From contig CAUDLW010000063.1 in NCBI GenBank assembly GCA_958450325.1, positions 1-64,000 of the forward strand: a stretch of DNA of 64,000 nucleotides, read 5' to 3'. Position numbers and translations under genes: made by a program. How positions within the stretch are numbered: the stretch's first letter is position 1; each line of letters opens with the position of its first letter. Of this stretch, positions 1-10,979 are shown piece after piece. The notes below the pieces were generated by a model. The model had not been told where the DNA came from. It searched no databases and saw only the letters and a list, made by a program, of their open reading frames with translations. Source of the DNA: Agrostemma githago (Eukaryota > Streptophyta > Magnoliopsida > Caryophyllales > Caryophyllaceae).

Positions 1-3000
1 GTGAACCCTGTTGTGGATGTGATTCAAAGATGGGACACTGAACCTTAAGAGTAGGGTACCGCATAAGATGGGACGGAAAAGGGTTTAGGGTTGGATTAGG
101 CGGACCCTCTTAGCGGATCCACCTAATCCAACCCTAAACCCTTTTCCTTATTCAAGGTCACTAAACCCGCAAGAAACTGAACCCTAAGAGGGTATTGGTG
201 AACCCTGTTGTGGATGTGATTCAAAGATGGGACACTGAACCTTAAGAGTAGGGTACCGCATAAGACGGGACGGAAAAGGGTTTAGGCTTGGATTAGGCGG
301 ACCCTCTTCGCGGATCCGCCTAATCCAACCCTAAACCCTTTTGCTTATTCAAGGTCACTAAACCCGCAAGAAACAGAACCCTAAGAGGGTATTGGTGAAC
401 CCTGTCGTCGATGTGATTCAAAGATGGGACACTGAACCTTAAGAGTAGGGTACCGCATAAGACGAGACGGAAAAGGGTTTAGGGTTGGATTAGGCGGACC
501 CGCTTCGCGGATCCGCCTAATCCAACCCTAAACCCTTTTCCTTATTCAAGGTCACTAAACCCGCAAGAAACTGAACCCTAAGAGGGTATTGGTGAACCCT
601 GTTGTGGATGTGATTCAAAGATGGGACACTGAACCTTAAGAGTAGGGTACCGCATAAGACGGGACGGAAAAGGGTTTAGGGTTGGATTAGGCGGACCCGC
701 TTCGCGGATCCGCCTAATCCAACCCTAAACCCTTTTCCTTATTCAAGGTCACTAAACCCGCAAGAAACTGAACCCTAAGAGGGTATTGGTGAACCCTGTC
801 GTGGATGTGATTCAAAGATGGGACACTGAACCTTAAGAGTAGGGTAACGCATAAGACGGGACGGAAAAGGGTTTAGGGTTGGATTAGGCGGACCCGCTTC
901 GCGGATCCGCCTAATCCAACCCTAAATCCTTTTCCTTATTCAAGGTCACTAAACCCGCAAGAAACTGAACCCTAAGAGGGTATTGGTGAACCCTGTCGTG
1001 GATGTGATTCAAAGATGGGACACTGAACCTTAAGAGTAGGGTACCGCATAAGACGGGACGGAAAAGGGTTTAGGGTTGGATTAGGCGGACCCGCTTCGCT
1101 GATCCGCCTAATCCAACCCTAAACCCTTTTCCTTATTCAAGGACGGAAAAGAGTTTAGGGTTGGATTAGGCGGATCCCCTTCGCGGATCCGCCTAATCCA
1201 ACCCTAAACCCTTTTCCTTATTCAAGGTCACTAAACCCGCAAGAAACTGAACCCTAAGAGGGTATTGGTGAACCCTGTTGTGGATGTGATTCAAAGATGG
1301 GACACTGAACCTTAAGAGTAGGGTACCGCATAAGACGGGACGGAAAAGGGTTTAGGCTTGGATTAGGCGGACCCGCTTCGCGGATCCGCCTAATCCAACC
1401 CTAAACCCTTTTGCTTATTCAAGGTCACTAAACCCGCAAGAAACTGAACCCTAAGAGGGTATTGGTGAACCCTGTTGTGGATGTGATTCAAAGATGGGAC
1501 ACTGAACCTTAAGAGTAGGGTACCGCATAAGACGGGACGGAAAAGAGTTTAGGGTTGGATTAGGCGGACCCGCTTCGCTGATCCGCCTAATCCAACCCTA
1601 AACCCTTTTCTTTATTCAAAGTCACTAAACCCGCAAGAAACTGAACCCTAAGAGGGTATTGGTGAACCCTGTCGTGGATGTGATTCAAAGATGGGACACT
1701 GAACCTTAAGAGTAGGGTAACGCATAAGACGGGACGGAAAAGGGTTTAGGGTTGGATTAGGCGGACCCGCTTCGCGGATCCGCCTAATCCAACCCTAAAT
1801 CCTTTTCCTTATTCAAGGTCACTAAACCCGCAAGAAACTGAACCCTAAGAGGGTATTGGTGAACCCTGTTGTGGATGTGATTCAAAGATGGGACACTGAA
1901 CCTTAAGAGTAGGGTACCGCATAAGATGGGACGGAAAAGGGTTTAGGGTTGGATTAGGCGGACCCTCTTAGCGGATCCACCTAATCCAACCCTAAACCCT
2001 TTTCCTTATTCAAGGTCACTAAACCCGCAAGAAACTGAACCCTAAGAGGGTATTGGTGAACCCTGTTGTGGATGTGATTCAAAGATGGGACACTGAACCT
2101 TAAGAGTAGGGTACCGCATAAGACGGGACGGAAAAGGGTTTAGGCTTGGATTAGGCGGACCCTCTTCGCGGATCCGCCTAATCCAACCCTAAACCCTTTT
2201 GCTTATTCAAGGTCACTAAACCCGCAAGAAACAGAACCCTAAGAGGGTATTGGTGAACCCTGTCGTCGATGTGATTCAAAGATGGGACACTGAACCTTAA
2301 GAGTAGGGTACCGCATAAGACGAGACGGAAAAGGGTTTAGGGTTGGATTAGGCGGACCCGCTTCGCGGATCCGCCTAATCCAACCCTAAACCCTTTTCCT
2401 TATTCAAGGTCACTAAACCCGCAAGAAACTGAACCCTAAGAGGGTATTGGTGAACCCTGTCGTGGATGTGATTCAAAGATGGGACACTGAACCTTAAGAG
2501 TAGGGTACCGCATAAGACGGGACGGAAAAGGGTTTAGGGTTGGATTAGGCGGACCCGCTTCGCGGATCCGCCTAATCCAACCCTAAATCCTTTTCCTTAT
2601 TCAAGGTCACTAAACCCGCAAGAAACTGAACCCTAAGAGGGTATTGGTGAACCCTGTCGTGGATGTGATTCAAAGATGGGACACTGAACCTTAAGAGTAG
2701 GGTACCGCATAAGACGGGACGGAAAAGGGTTTAGGGTTGGATTAGGCGGACCCGCTTCGCTGATCCGCCTAATCCAACCCTAAACCCTTTTCCTTATTCA
2801 AGGACGGAAAAGAGTTTAGGGTTGGATTAGGCGGATCCCCTTCGCGGATCCGCCTAATCCAACCCTAAACCCTTTTCCTTATTCAAGGTCACTAAACCCG
2901 CAAGAAACTGAACCCTAAGAGGGTATTGGTGAACCCTGTTGTGGATGTGATTCAAAGATGGGACACTGAACCTTAAGAGTAGGGTACCGCATAAGACGGG

Positions 3001-4786
3001 ACGGAAAAGGGTTTAGGCTTGGATTAGGCGGACCCGCTTCGCGGATCCGCCTAATCCAACCCTAAACCCTTTTGCTTATTCAAGGTCACTAAACCCGCAA
3101 GAAACTGAACCCTAAGAGGGTATTGGTGAACCCTGTTGTGGATGTGATTCAAAGATGGGACACTGAACCTTAAGAGTAGGGTACCGCATAAGACGGGACG
3201 GAAAAGAGTTTAGGGTTGGATTAGGCGGACCCGCTTCGCTGATCCGCCTAATCCAACCCTAAACCCTTTTCTTTATTCAAAGTCACTAAACCCGCAAGAA
3301 ACTGAACCCTAAGAGGGTATTGGTGAACCCTGTCGTGGATGTGATTCAAAGATGGGACACTGAACCTTAAGAGTAGGGTAACGCATAAGACGGGACGGAA
3401 AAGGGTTTAGGGTTGGATTAGGCGGACCCGCTTCGCGGATCCGCCTAATCCAACCCTAAATCCTTTTCCTTATTCAAGGTCACTAAACCCGCAAGAAACT
3501 GAACCCTAAGAGGGTATTGGTGAACCCTGTTGTGGATGTGATTCAAAGATGGGACACTGAACCTTAAGAGTAGGGTACCGCATAAGATGGGACGGAAAAG
3601 GGTTTAGGGTTGGATTAGGCGGACCCTCTTAGCGGATCCACCTAATCCAACCCTAAACCCTTTTCCTTATTCAAGGTCACTAAACCCGCAAGAAACTGAA
3701 CCCTAAGAGGGTATTGGTGAACCCTGTTGTGGATGTGATTCAAAGATGGGACACTGAACCTTAAGAGTAGGGTACCGCATAAGACGGGACGGAAAAGGGT
3801 TTAGGCTTGGATTAGGCGGACCCTCTTCGCGGATCCGCCTAATCCAACCCTAAACCCTTTTGCTTATTCAAGGTCACTAAACCCGCAAGAAACAGAACCC
3901 TAAGAGGGTATTGGTGAACCCTGTCGTCGATGTGATTCAAAGATGGGACACTGAACCTTAAGAGTAGGGTACCGCATAAGACGAGACGGAAAAGGGTTTA
4001 GGGTTGGATTAGGCGGACCCGCTTCGCGGATCCGCCTAATCCAACCCTAAACCCTTTTCCTTATTCAAGGTCACTAAACCCGCAAGAAACTGAACCCTAA
4101 GAGGGTATTGGTGAACCCTGTTGTGGATGTGATTCAAAGATGGGACACTGAACCTTAAGAGTAGGGTACCGCATAAGACGGGACGGAAAAGGGTTTAGGG
4201 TTGGATTAGGCGGACCCGCTTCGCGGATCCGCCTAATCCAACCCTAAACCCTTTTCCTTATTCAAGGTCACTAAACCCGCAAGAAACTGAACCCTAAGAG
4301 GGTATTGGTGAACCCTGTCGTGGATGTGATTCAAAGATGGGACACTGAACCTTAAGAGTAGGGTAACGCATAAGACGGGACGGAAAAGGGTTTAGGGTTG
4401 GATTAGGCGGACCCGCTTCGCGGATCCGCCTAATCCAACCCTAAATCCTTTTCCTTATTCAAGGTCACTAAACCCGCAAGAAACTGAACCCTAAGAGGGT
4501 ATTGGTGAACCCTGTCGTGGATGTGATTCAAAGATGGGACACTGAACCTTAAGAGTAGGGTACCGCATAAGACGGGACGGAAAAGGGTTTAGGGTTGGAT
4601 TAGGCGGACCCGCTTCGCTGATCCGCCTAATCCAACCCTAAACCCTTTTCCTTATTCAAGGACGGAAAAGAGTTTAGGGTTGGATTAGGCGGATCCCCTT
4701 CGCGGATCCGCCTAATCCAACCCTAAACCCTTTTCCTTATTCAAGGTCACTAAACCCGCAAGAAACTGAACCCTAAGAGGGTATTG
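1..4786 (+). repeat. Higher-order repeat, about 1.86 kb, three copies
   Basis: Copies start at 1, 1859 and 3520. The first is 1858 bp (eight 197-bp units plus a 282-bp unit at 986). The second is 1661 bp, one monomer shorter. The third stops after 1267 bp, at 4786. Shared markers in order are AAGATGGG with CCCTCTTAGCGG (1, 1859, 3520), GGCTTGG with CCCTCTTCGCGG (198, 2056, 3717), GTCGTCGATG with GACGAGACGG (395, 2253, 3914), then the GTAACGC unit with CCCTAAATCC (789, 4308). In the second copy the units at 592 and 789 are represented by a single unit at 2450. By eye I found no difference between 1-1267 and 3520-4786, so this amplification is very recent. Confidence 0.9.
1143..1227 (+). repeat. 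85-bp short module (type example; 56 copies)
   Basis: The module equals monomer positions 73-157, the palindrome plus 12 bp of flank, inserted after a complete CAAGG so that the host unit becomes 282 bp. It is what a 112-bp deletion joined at a shared GG would leave. Its usual spacer form (GGCGGATCCCCTTCGCGG) lengthens the perfect arms to 33 bp around a 7-bp loop. Module starts: 1143, 2804, 4662, 5141, 5620, 6099, 6972, 7845, 8322, 9785, 10658, 11531, 12404, 13080, 13953, 15220, 16093, 16572, 17306, 17588, 18716, 19983, 20265, 21787, 22069, 23591, 23873, 25001, 25283, 26773, 27645, 28517, 29981, 31051, 31727, 33191, 33670, 34937, 35416, 37077, 37753, 39020, 39696, 40175, 40654, 41330, 42203, 43864, 44540, 45610, 46089, 47356, 49411, 51072, 51748, 51833. 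None lies beyond 51,917. Confidence 0.93.
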
Positions 4787-6223
4787 GTGAACCCTGTTGT
4801 GGATGTGATTCAAAGATGGGACACTGAACCTTAAGAGTAGGGTAACGCATAAGACGGGACGGAAAAGGGTTTAGGGTTGGATTAGGCGGACCCGCTTAGC
4901 GGATCCGCCTAATCCAACCCTAAACCCTTTTCCTTATTCAAGGTCACTAAACCCGCAAGAAACTGAACCCTAAGAGGGTATTGGTGAACCCTGTCGTGGA
5001 TGTGATTCAAAGATGGGACACTGAACCTTAAGAGTAGGGTACCGCATAAGACGGGACGGAAAAGGGTTTAGGGTTGGATTAGGCGGACCCGCTTCGCTGA
5101 TTCGCCTAATCCAACCCTAAACCCTTTTCCTTATTCAAGGACGGAAAAGGGTTTAGGGTTGGATTAGGCGGATCCCCTTCGCGGATCCGCCTAATCAAAC
5201 CCTAAACCCTTTTCCTTATTCAAGGTCACTAAACCCGCAAGAAACTGAACCCTAAGAGGGTATTGGTGAACCCTGTCGTGGATGTGATTCAAAGATGGGA
5301 CACTGAACCTTAAGAGTAGGGTAACGCATAAGACGGGACGGAAAAGGGTTTAGGGTTGGATTAGGCGGACCCGCTTCGCGGATCCGCCTAATCCAACCCT
5401 AAATCCTTTTCCTTATTCAAGGTCACTAAACCCGCAAGAAACTGAACCCTAAGAGGGTATTGGTGAACCCTGTCGTGGATGTGATTCAAAGATGGGACAC
5501 TGAACCTTAAGAGTACGGTACCGCATAAGACGGGACGGAAAAGGGTTTAGGGTTGGATTAGGCGGACCCGCTTCGCTGATCCGCCTAATCCAACCCTAAA
5601 CCCTTTTCCTTATTCAAGGACGGAAAAGAGTTTAGGGTTGGATTAGGCGGATCCCCTTCGCGGATCCGCCTAATCCAACCCTAAACCCTTTTCCTTATTC
5701 AAGGTCACTAAACCCGCAAGAAACTGAACCCTAAGAGGGTATTGGTGAACCCTGTTGTGGATGTGATTCAAAGATGGGACACTGAACCTTAAGAGTAGGG
5801 TAACGCATAAGACGGGACGGAAAAGGGTTTAGGGTTGGATTAGGCGGACCCGCTTAGCGGATCCGCCTAATCCAACCCTAAACCCTTTTCCTTATTCAAG
5901 GTCACTAAACCCGCAAGAAACTGAACCCTAAGAGGGTATTGGTGAACCCTGTCGTGGATGTGATTCAAAGATGGGACACTGAACCTTAAGAGTAGGGTAC
6001 CGCATAAGACGGGACGGAAAAGGGTTTAGGGTTGGATTAGGCGGACCCGCTTCGCTGATTCGCCTAATCCAACCCTAAACCCTTTTCCTTATTCAAGGAC
6101 GGAAAAGGGTTTAGGGTTGGATTAGGCGGATCCCCTTCGCGGATCCGCCTAATCAAACCCTAAACCCTTTTCCTTATTCAAGGTCACTAAACCCGCAAGA
6201 AACTGAACCCTAAGAGGGTATTG
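4308..6223 (+). repeat. Higher-order repeat, 958 bp, two copies
   Basis: Units at 4308, 4505, 4787 and 4984 repeat at 5266, 5463, 5745 and 5942, a shift of 958 bp (197+282+197+282). Markers are GTAACGC with AAATCC; a CGCTGATCCGCC unit with a short module; GTAACGC with CGCTTAGCGG; and CGCTGATTCGCC with a short module whose right arm reads CCTAATCAAACC. The first two units also belong to the end of the preceding 1.86-kb repeat, so the boundary is shared. The copies differ at a few sites only, for example AGTACGGTACC at 5514. Confidence 0.88.
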
Positions 6224-7969
6224 GTGAACCCTGTTGTGGATGTGATTCAAAGATGGGACACTGAACCTTAAGAGTAGGGTACCGCATAAGACGGGACGGA
6301 AAAGGGTTTAGGGTTGGATTAGGCGGACCCGCTTCGCGGATCCGCCTAATCCAACCCTAAACCCTTTTCCTTATTCAAGGTCACTAAACCCGCAAGAAAC
6401 TGAACCCTAAGAGGGTATTGGTGAACCCTGTCGTGGATATGATTCAAAGATGGGACACTGAACCTTAAGAGTAGGGTACCGCATAAAACGCGACGGAAAA
6501 GGGTTTAGGGTTTGATTAGGCGGACCTGCTTCGCGGATCCGCCTAATCCAACCCTAAACCCTTTTCCTTATTCATGGTCACTAAACCCGCAAGAAACTGA
6601 ACCCTAAGAGGGTATTGGTGAACCCTGTCGTGGATGTGATTCAAAGATGGGACACTGAACCTTAAGAGTAGGTTACCGCATAAGACGGGACGGAAAAGGG
6701 TTTAGGGTTGGATTAGGCGGACCCGCTTCGCGGATCCGCCTAATCCGACCCTAAATCCTTTTCCTTATTCAAGGTCACTAAACCCGCAAGAAACTGAACC
6801 CTAAGAGGGTATTGGTGAACCCTGTCGTGGATGTGATTCAAAGATGGGACACTGAACCTTAAGAGTAGGGTACCGCATAAGACGGGACGGAAAAGGGTTT
6901 AGGGTTAGATTAGGCGGACCCGCTTCGCTGATCCGCCTAATCCAACCCTAAACCCTTTTCCTTATTCAAGGACGGAAAAGAGTTTAGGGTTGGATTAGGC
7001 GGATCCCCTTCGCGGATCCGCCTAATCAAACCCTAAACCCTTTTCCTTATTCAAGGTCACTAAACCCGCAAGAAACTGAACCCTAAGAGGGTATTGGTGA
7101 ACCCTGTTGTGGATGTGATTCAAAGATGGGACACTGAACCTTAAGAGTAGGGTACCGCATAAGACGGGACGGAAAAGGGTTTAGGGTTGGATTAGGCGGA
7201 CCCGCTTCGCGGATCCGCCTAATCCAACCCTAAACCCTTTTCCTTATTCAAGGTCACTAAACCCGCAAGAAACTGAACCCTAAGAGGGTATTGGTGAACC
7301 CTGTCGTGGATATGATTCAAAGATGGGACACTGAACCTTAAGAGTAGGGTACCGCATAAAACGCGACGGAAAAGGGTTTAGGGTTTGATTAGGCGGACCT
7401 GCTTCGCGGATCCGCCTAATCCAACCCTAAACCCTTTTCCTTATTCATGGTCACTAAACCCGCAAGAAACTGAACCCTAAGAGGGTATTGGTGAACCCTG
7501 TCGTGGATGTGATTCAAAGATGGGACACTGAACCTTAAGAGTAGGTTACCGCATAAGACGGGACGGAAAAGGGTTTAGGGTTGGATTAGGCGGACCCGCT
7601 TCGCGGATCCGCCTAATCCGACCCTAAATCCTTTTCCTTATTCAAGGTCACTAAACCCGCAAGAAACTGAACCCTAAGAGGGTATTGGTGAACCCTGTCG
7701 TGGATGTGATTCAAAGATGGGACACTGAACCTTAAGAGTAGGGTACCGCATAAGACGGGACGGAAAAGGGTTTAGGGTTAGATTAGGCGGACCCGCTTCG
7801 CTGATCCGCCTAATCCAACCCTAAACCCTTTTCCTTATTCAAGGACGGAAAAGAGTTTAGGGTTGGATTAGGCGGATCCCCTTCGCGGATCCGCCTAATC
7901 CAACCCTAAACCCTTTTCCTTTTTCAAGGTCACTAAACCCGCAAGAAACTGAACCCTAAGAGGGTATTG
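6224..7969 (+). repeat. Higher-order repeat, 873 bp, two copies
   Basis: Copies 6224-7096 and 7097-7969 each hold four units: a consensus-like unit; an ATATG-class unit (GTGGATATG, AAAACGCGACGG, GGGTTTGATTAGG, ACCTGC, TTCATGG); a GGTTACC-class unit with CCGACCCTAAATCC; and a GGTTAGATTAGG unit followed by an 85-bp module. The same four-unit cassette returns at 26898-28641 with a 1-bp deletion, and partly at 11656-12528 and 41455-42327, so it is a mobile block of array order. Confidence 0.9.
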
Positions 7970-9233
7970 GTGAACCCTGTTGTGGATGTGATTCAAAGAT
8001 GGGACACTAAACCTTAAGAGTAGGGTACCGCATAAGACGGGACGGAAAAGGGTTTAGGGTTGGATTAGGCGGACCCGCTTCGCGGATCCGCCTAATCCAA
8101 CCCTAAACCGTTTTCCTTATTCAAGGTCAATAAACCCGCAAGAAACAGAACCCTAAGAGGGTATTGGTGAACCCTGTCGTGGATGTGATTCAAAGATGGG
8201 ACACTGAACCTTAAGAGTAGGGTACCGCATAAGACGGGACGGAAGGGTTTAGGGTTGGATTAGGCGGACCCGCTTCGCTGATCCGCCTAATCCAACCCTA
8301 AACCCTTTTCCTTATTCAAGGACGGAAAAGGGTTTAGGGTTGGATTAGGCGGATCTCCTTCGCGGATCCGCCTAATCCAACCCTAAACCCTTTTCCTTAT
8401 TCAAGGTCACTAAACCCGCAAGAAACTGAACCCTAAGAGGGTATTGGTGAACCCTGTTGTGGATGTGATTCAAAGATGGGACACTGAACCTTAAGAGTAG
8501 GGTACCGCATAAGACGGGACGGAAAAGGGTTTAGGGTTGGATTAGGCGGACCCGCTTCGCAGATCCGCCTAATCCAACCCTAAACCCTTTTCCTTATTCA
8601 AGGTCACTAAACCCGCAAGAAACAGAACCCTAAGAGGGTATTGGTGAACCCTGTCGTGGATGTGATTCAAAGATGGGACACTGAACCTTAAGAGTAGGGT
8701 ACCGCATAAAACGCGACGGAAAAGGGTTTAGGGTTGGATTAGGCGGACCCGCTTCGCGGATCCACCTAATCCAACACTAAACCCTTTTCCTTATTCATGG
8801 TCACTAAACCCGCAAGAAACTGAACCCTAAGAGGGTATTGGTGAACCCTGTCGTGGATGTGATTCAAAGATGGGACACTGAACCTTAAGAGTAGGGTACC
8901 GCATAAAACGCGACGGAAAAGGGTTTAGGGTTGGATTAGGCGGACCCGCTTCGCGGATCCACCTAATCCAACCCTAAACCCTTTTCCTTATTCATGGTCA
9001 CTAAACCCGCAAGAAACTGAACCCTAAGAGGGTATTGGTGAACCCTGTCGTGATGTGATTCAAAGATGGGACACTGAACCTTAAGAGTAGGGTACCGCAT
9101 AAGACGGGACGGAAAAGGGTTTAGGGTTGGATTAGGCGAACCCGCTTCGCGGATCCGCCTAATCCAACCCTAAACCCTTTTTCTTATTCAACGTCACTAA
9201 ACCCGCAAGAAACTGAACCCTAAGAGGGTATTG
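7970..9233 (+). repeat. Mosaic monomers without a clear higher-order period
   Basis: Units start at 7970, 8167, 8447, 8644, 8841 and 9038. The unit at 7970 is of the CACTAAACC class (AAACCGTTTTCC, GGTCAATAAACC, AAACAG). The 8167 compound unit is 280 bp because two A residues are lost at the start of the left arm (GACGGAAGGG). Units 8644 and 8841 are adjacent copies of the AAAACGCG/GGATCCACC class. The unit at 9038 has lost one base (GTCGTGATGTG) and carries GGCGAACCCGC with CTTTTTCTTATTCAACG. Confidence 0.85.
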
Positions 9234-10979
9234 GTGAACCCTGTTGTGGATGTGATTCAAAGATGGGACACTGAACCTTAAGAGTAGGGTACCGCATAAG
9301 ACGGGACGGAAAAGGGTTTAGGGTTGGATTAGGCGGATCCGCGAAGAGGGTCCGCCTAATCCAACCCTAAACCCTTTCCCTTATTCAAGGTCACTAAACC
9401 CGCAAGAAACTGAACCCTAATAGGGTATTGGTGAACCCTGTTGTGGATGTGATTCAAAGATGGGACACTGAACCTTAAGAGTAGGGTAACGCATAAGACG
9501 GGACGGAAAAGGGTTTAGGGTTGGATTAGGCGGACCCGCTTAGCGGATCCGCCTAATCCAACCCTAAACACTTTTCCTTATTCAAGGTCACTAAACCCGC
9601 AAGAAACTGAACCCTAAGAGGGTATTGGTGAACCCTGTCGTGGATGTGATTCAAATATGGGACACTGAACCTTAAGAGTAGGGTACCGCATAAGACGGGA
9701 CGGAAAAGGGTTTAGGGTTGGATTAGGCGGACCCGCTTCGCTGATTCGCCTAATCCAACCCTAAACCCTTTTCCTTATTCAAGGACGGAAAAGGGTTTAG
9801 GGTTGGATTAGGCGGATCCCCTTCGCGGATCCGCCTAATCAAACCCTAAACACTTTTCCTTATTCAAGGTCACTAAACCCGCAAGAAACTGAACCCTAAG
9901 AGGGTATTGGTGAACCCTGTTGTGGATGTGATTCAAAGATGGGACACTGAACCTTAAGAGTAGGGTACCGCATAAGACGGGACGGAAAAGGGTTTAGGGT
10001 TGGATTAGGCGGACCCGCTTCGCGGATCCGCCTAATCCAACCCTAAACCCTTTTCCTTATTCATGGTCACTAAACCCGCAAGAAACTGAACCCTAAGAGG
10101 GTATTGGTGAACCCTGTTGTGGATGTGATTCAAAGATGGGACACTGAACCTTAAGAGTAGGGTACCGCATAAGACGGGACGGAAAAGGGTTTAGGGTTGG
10201 ATTAGGCGGATCCGCGAAGAGGGTCCGCCTAATCCAACCCTAAACCCTTTCCCTTATTCAAGGTCACTAAACCCGCAAGAAACTGAACCCTAATAGGGTA
10301 TTGGTGAACCCTGTTGTGGATGTGATTCAAAGATGGGACACTGAACCTTAAGAGTAGGGTAACGCATAAGACGGGACGGAAAAGGGTTTAGGGTTGGATT
10401 AGGCGGACCCGCTTAGCGGATCCGCCTAATCCAACCCTAAACACTTTTCCTTATTCAAGGTCACTAAACCCGCAAGAAACTGAACCCTAAGAGGGTATTG
10501 GTGAACCCTGTCGTGGATGTGATTCAAATATGGGACACTGAACCTTAAGAGTAGGGTACCGCATAAGACGGGACGGAAAAGGGTTTAGGGTTGGATTAGG
10601 CGGACCCGCTTCGCTGATTCGCCTAATCCAACCCTAAACCCTTTTCCTTATTCAAGGACGGAAAAGGGTTTAGGGTTGGATTAGGCGGATCCCCTTCGCG
10701 GATCCGCCTAATCAAACCCTAAACCCTTTTCCTTATTCAAGGTCACTAAACCCGCAAGAAACTGAACCCTAAGAGGGTATTGGTGAACCCTGTTGTGGAT
10801 GTGATTCAAAGATGGGACACTGAACCTTAAGAGTAGGGTATCGCATAAGACGGGACGGAAAAGGGTTTAGGGTTGGATTAGGCGGACCCGCTTCGCGGAT
10901 CCGCCTAATCCAACCCTAAACCCTTTTCCTTATTCAAGGTCACTAAACCCGCAAGAAACTGAACCCTAAGAGGGTATTG
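9234..10979 (+). repeat. Higher-order repeat, 873 bp, two copies, with inverted spacer
   Basis: Units at 9234, 9431, 9628 (with a short module) and 9910 repeat at 10107, 10304, 10501 and 10783. The first unit of each copy carries the inverted spacer TCCGCGAAGAGGG between normally oriented arms, plus CCCTTTCCCTTATTC and CCCTAATAGGG. The second unit is the GTAACGC/CTTAGCGG class with TAAACACTTTTCC; the third has TTCAAATATGGG and CTGATTCGCC. The cassette has the same length as that at 6224 but different monomers. Confidence 0.88.
9338..9350 (-). repeat. Inverted hairpin spacer (type example; 28 units)
   Basis: The 13-bp spacer reads TCCGCGAAGAGGG, the exact reverse complement of the CCCTCTTCGCGGA form seen for example at 302-314, while both arms and all outer flanks keep normal orientation. 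Units with inverted spacers start at 9234, 10107, 20842, 22646, 24450, 25860, 29430, 30500, 32640, 34386, 36132, 36329, 36526, 38469, 43313, 44665, 45059, 46805, 48269, 48860, 50324, 52943, 54900, 56463, 58420, 59392, 60364 and 61336. From 52943 on the form is TCCGCGAAGCGGG, the complement of the commoner CCCGCTTCGCGGA. The spacer lies 104-116 bases after each unit start. Confidence 0.93.

Noticed and set aside
55..60. GGTACC and CTTAAG as protein-binding operators
   Set aside because: They are short 6-bp palindromes present once per unit and useful as restriction sites. Nothing in the window links them to regulation.
75..147. Bacterial rho-independent terminator or REP-type hairpin
   Set aside because: A hairpin is present, but it recurs hundreds of times in a tandem array with no genes, and the context is eukaryotic satellite.
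1143..1227. MITE or other transposon insertion for the 85-bp modules
   Set aside because: Terminal inverted repeats are present, but there is no target-site duplication and the module is identical in layout to monomer positions 73-157. A deletion or duplication of the array itself explains it better.
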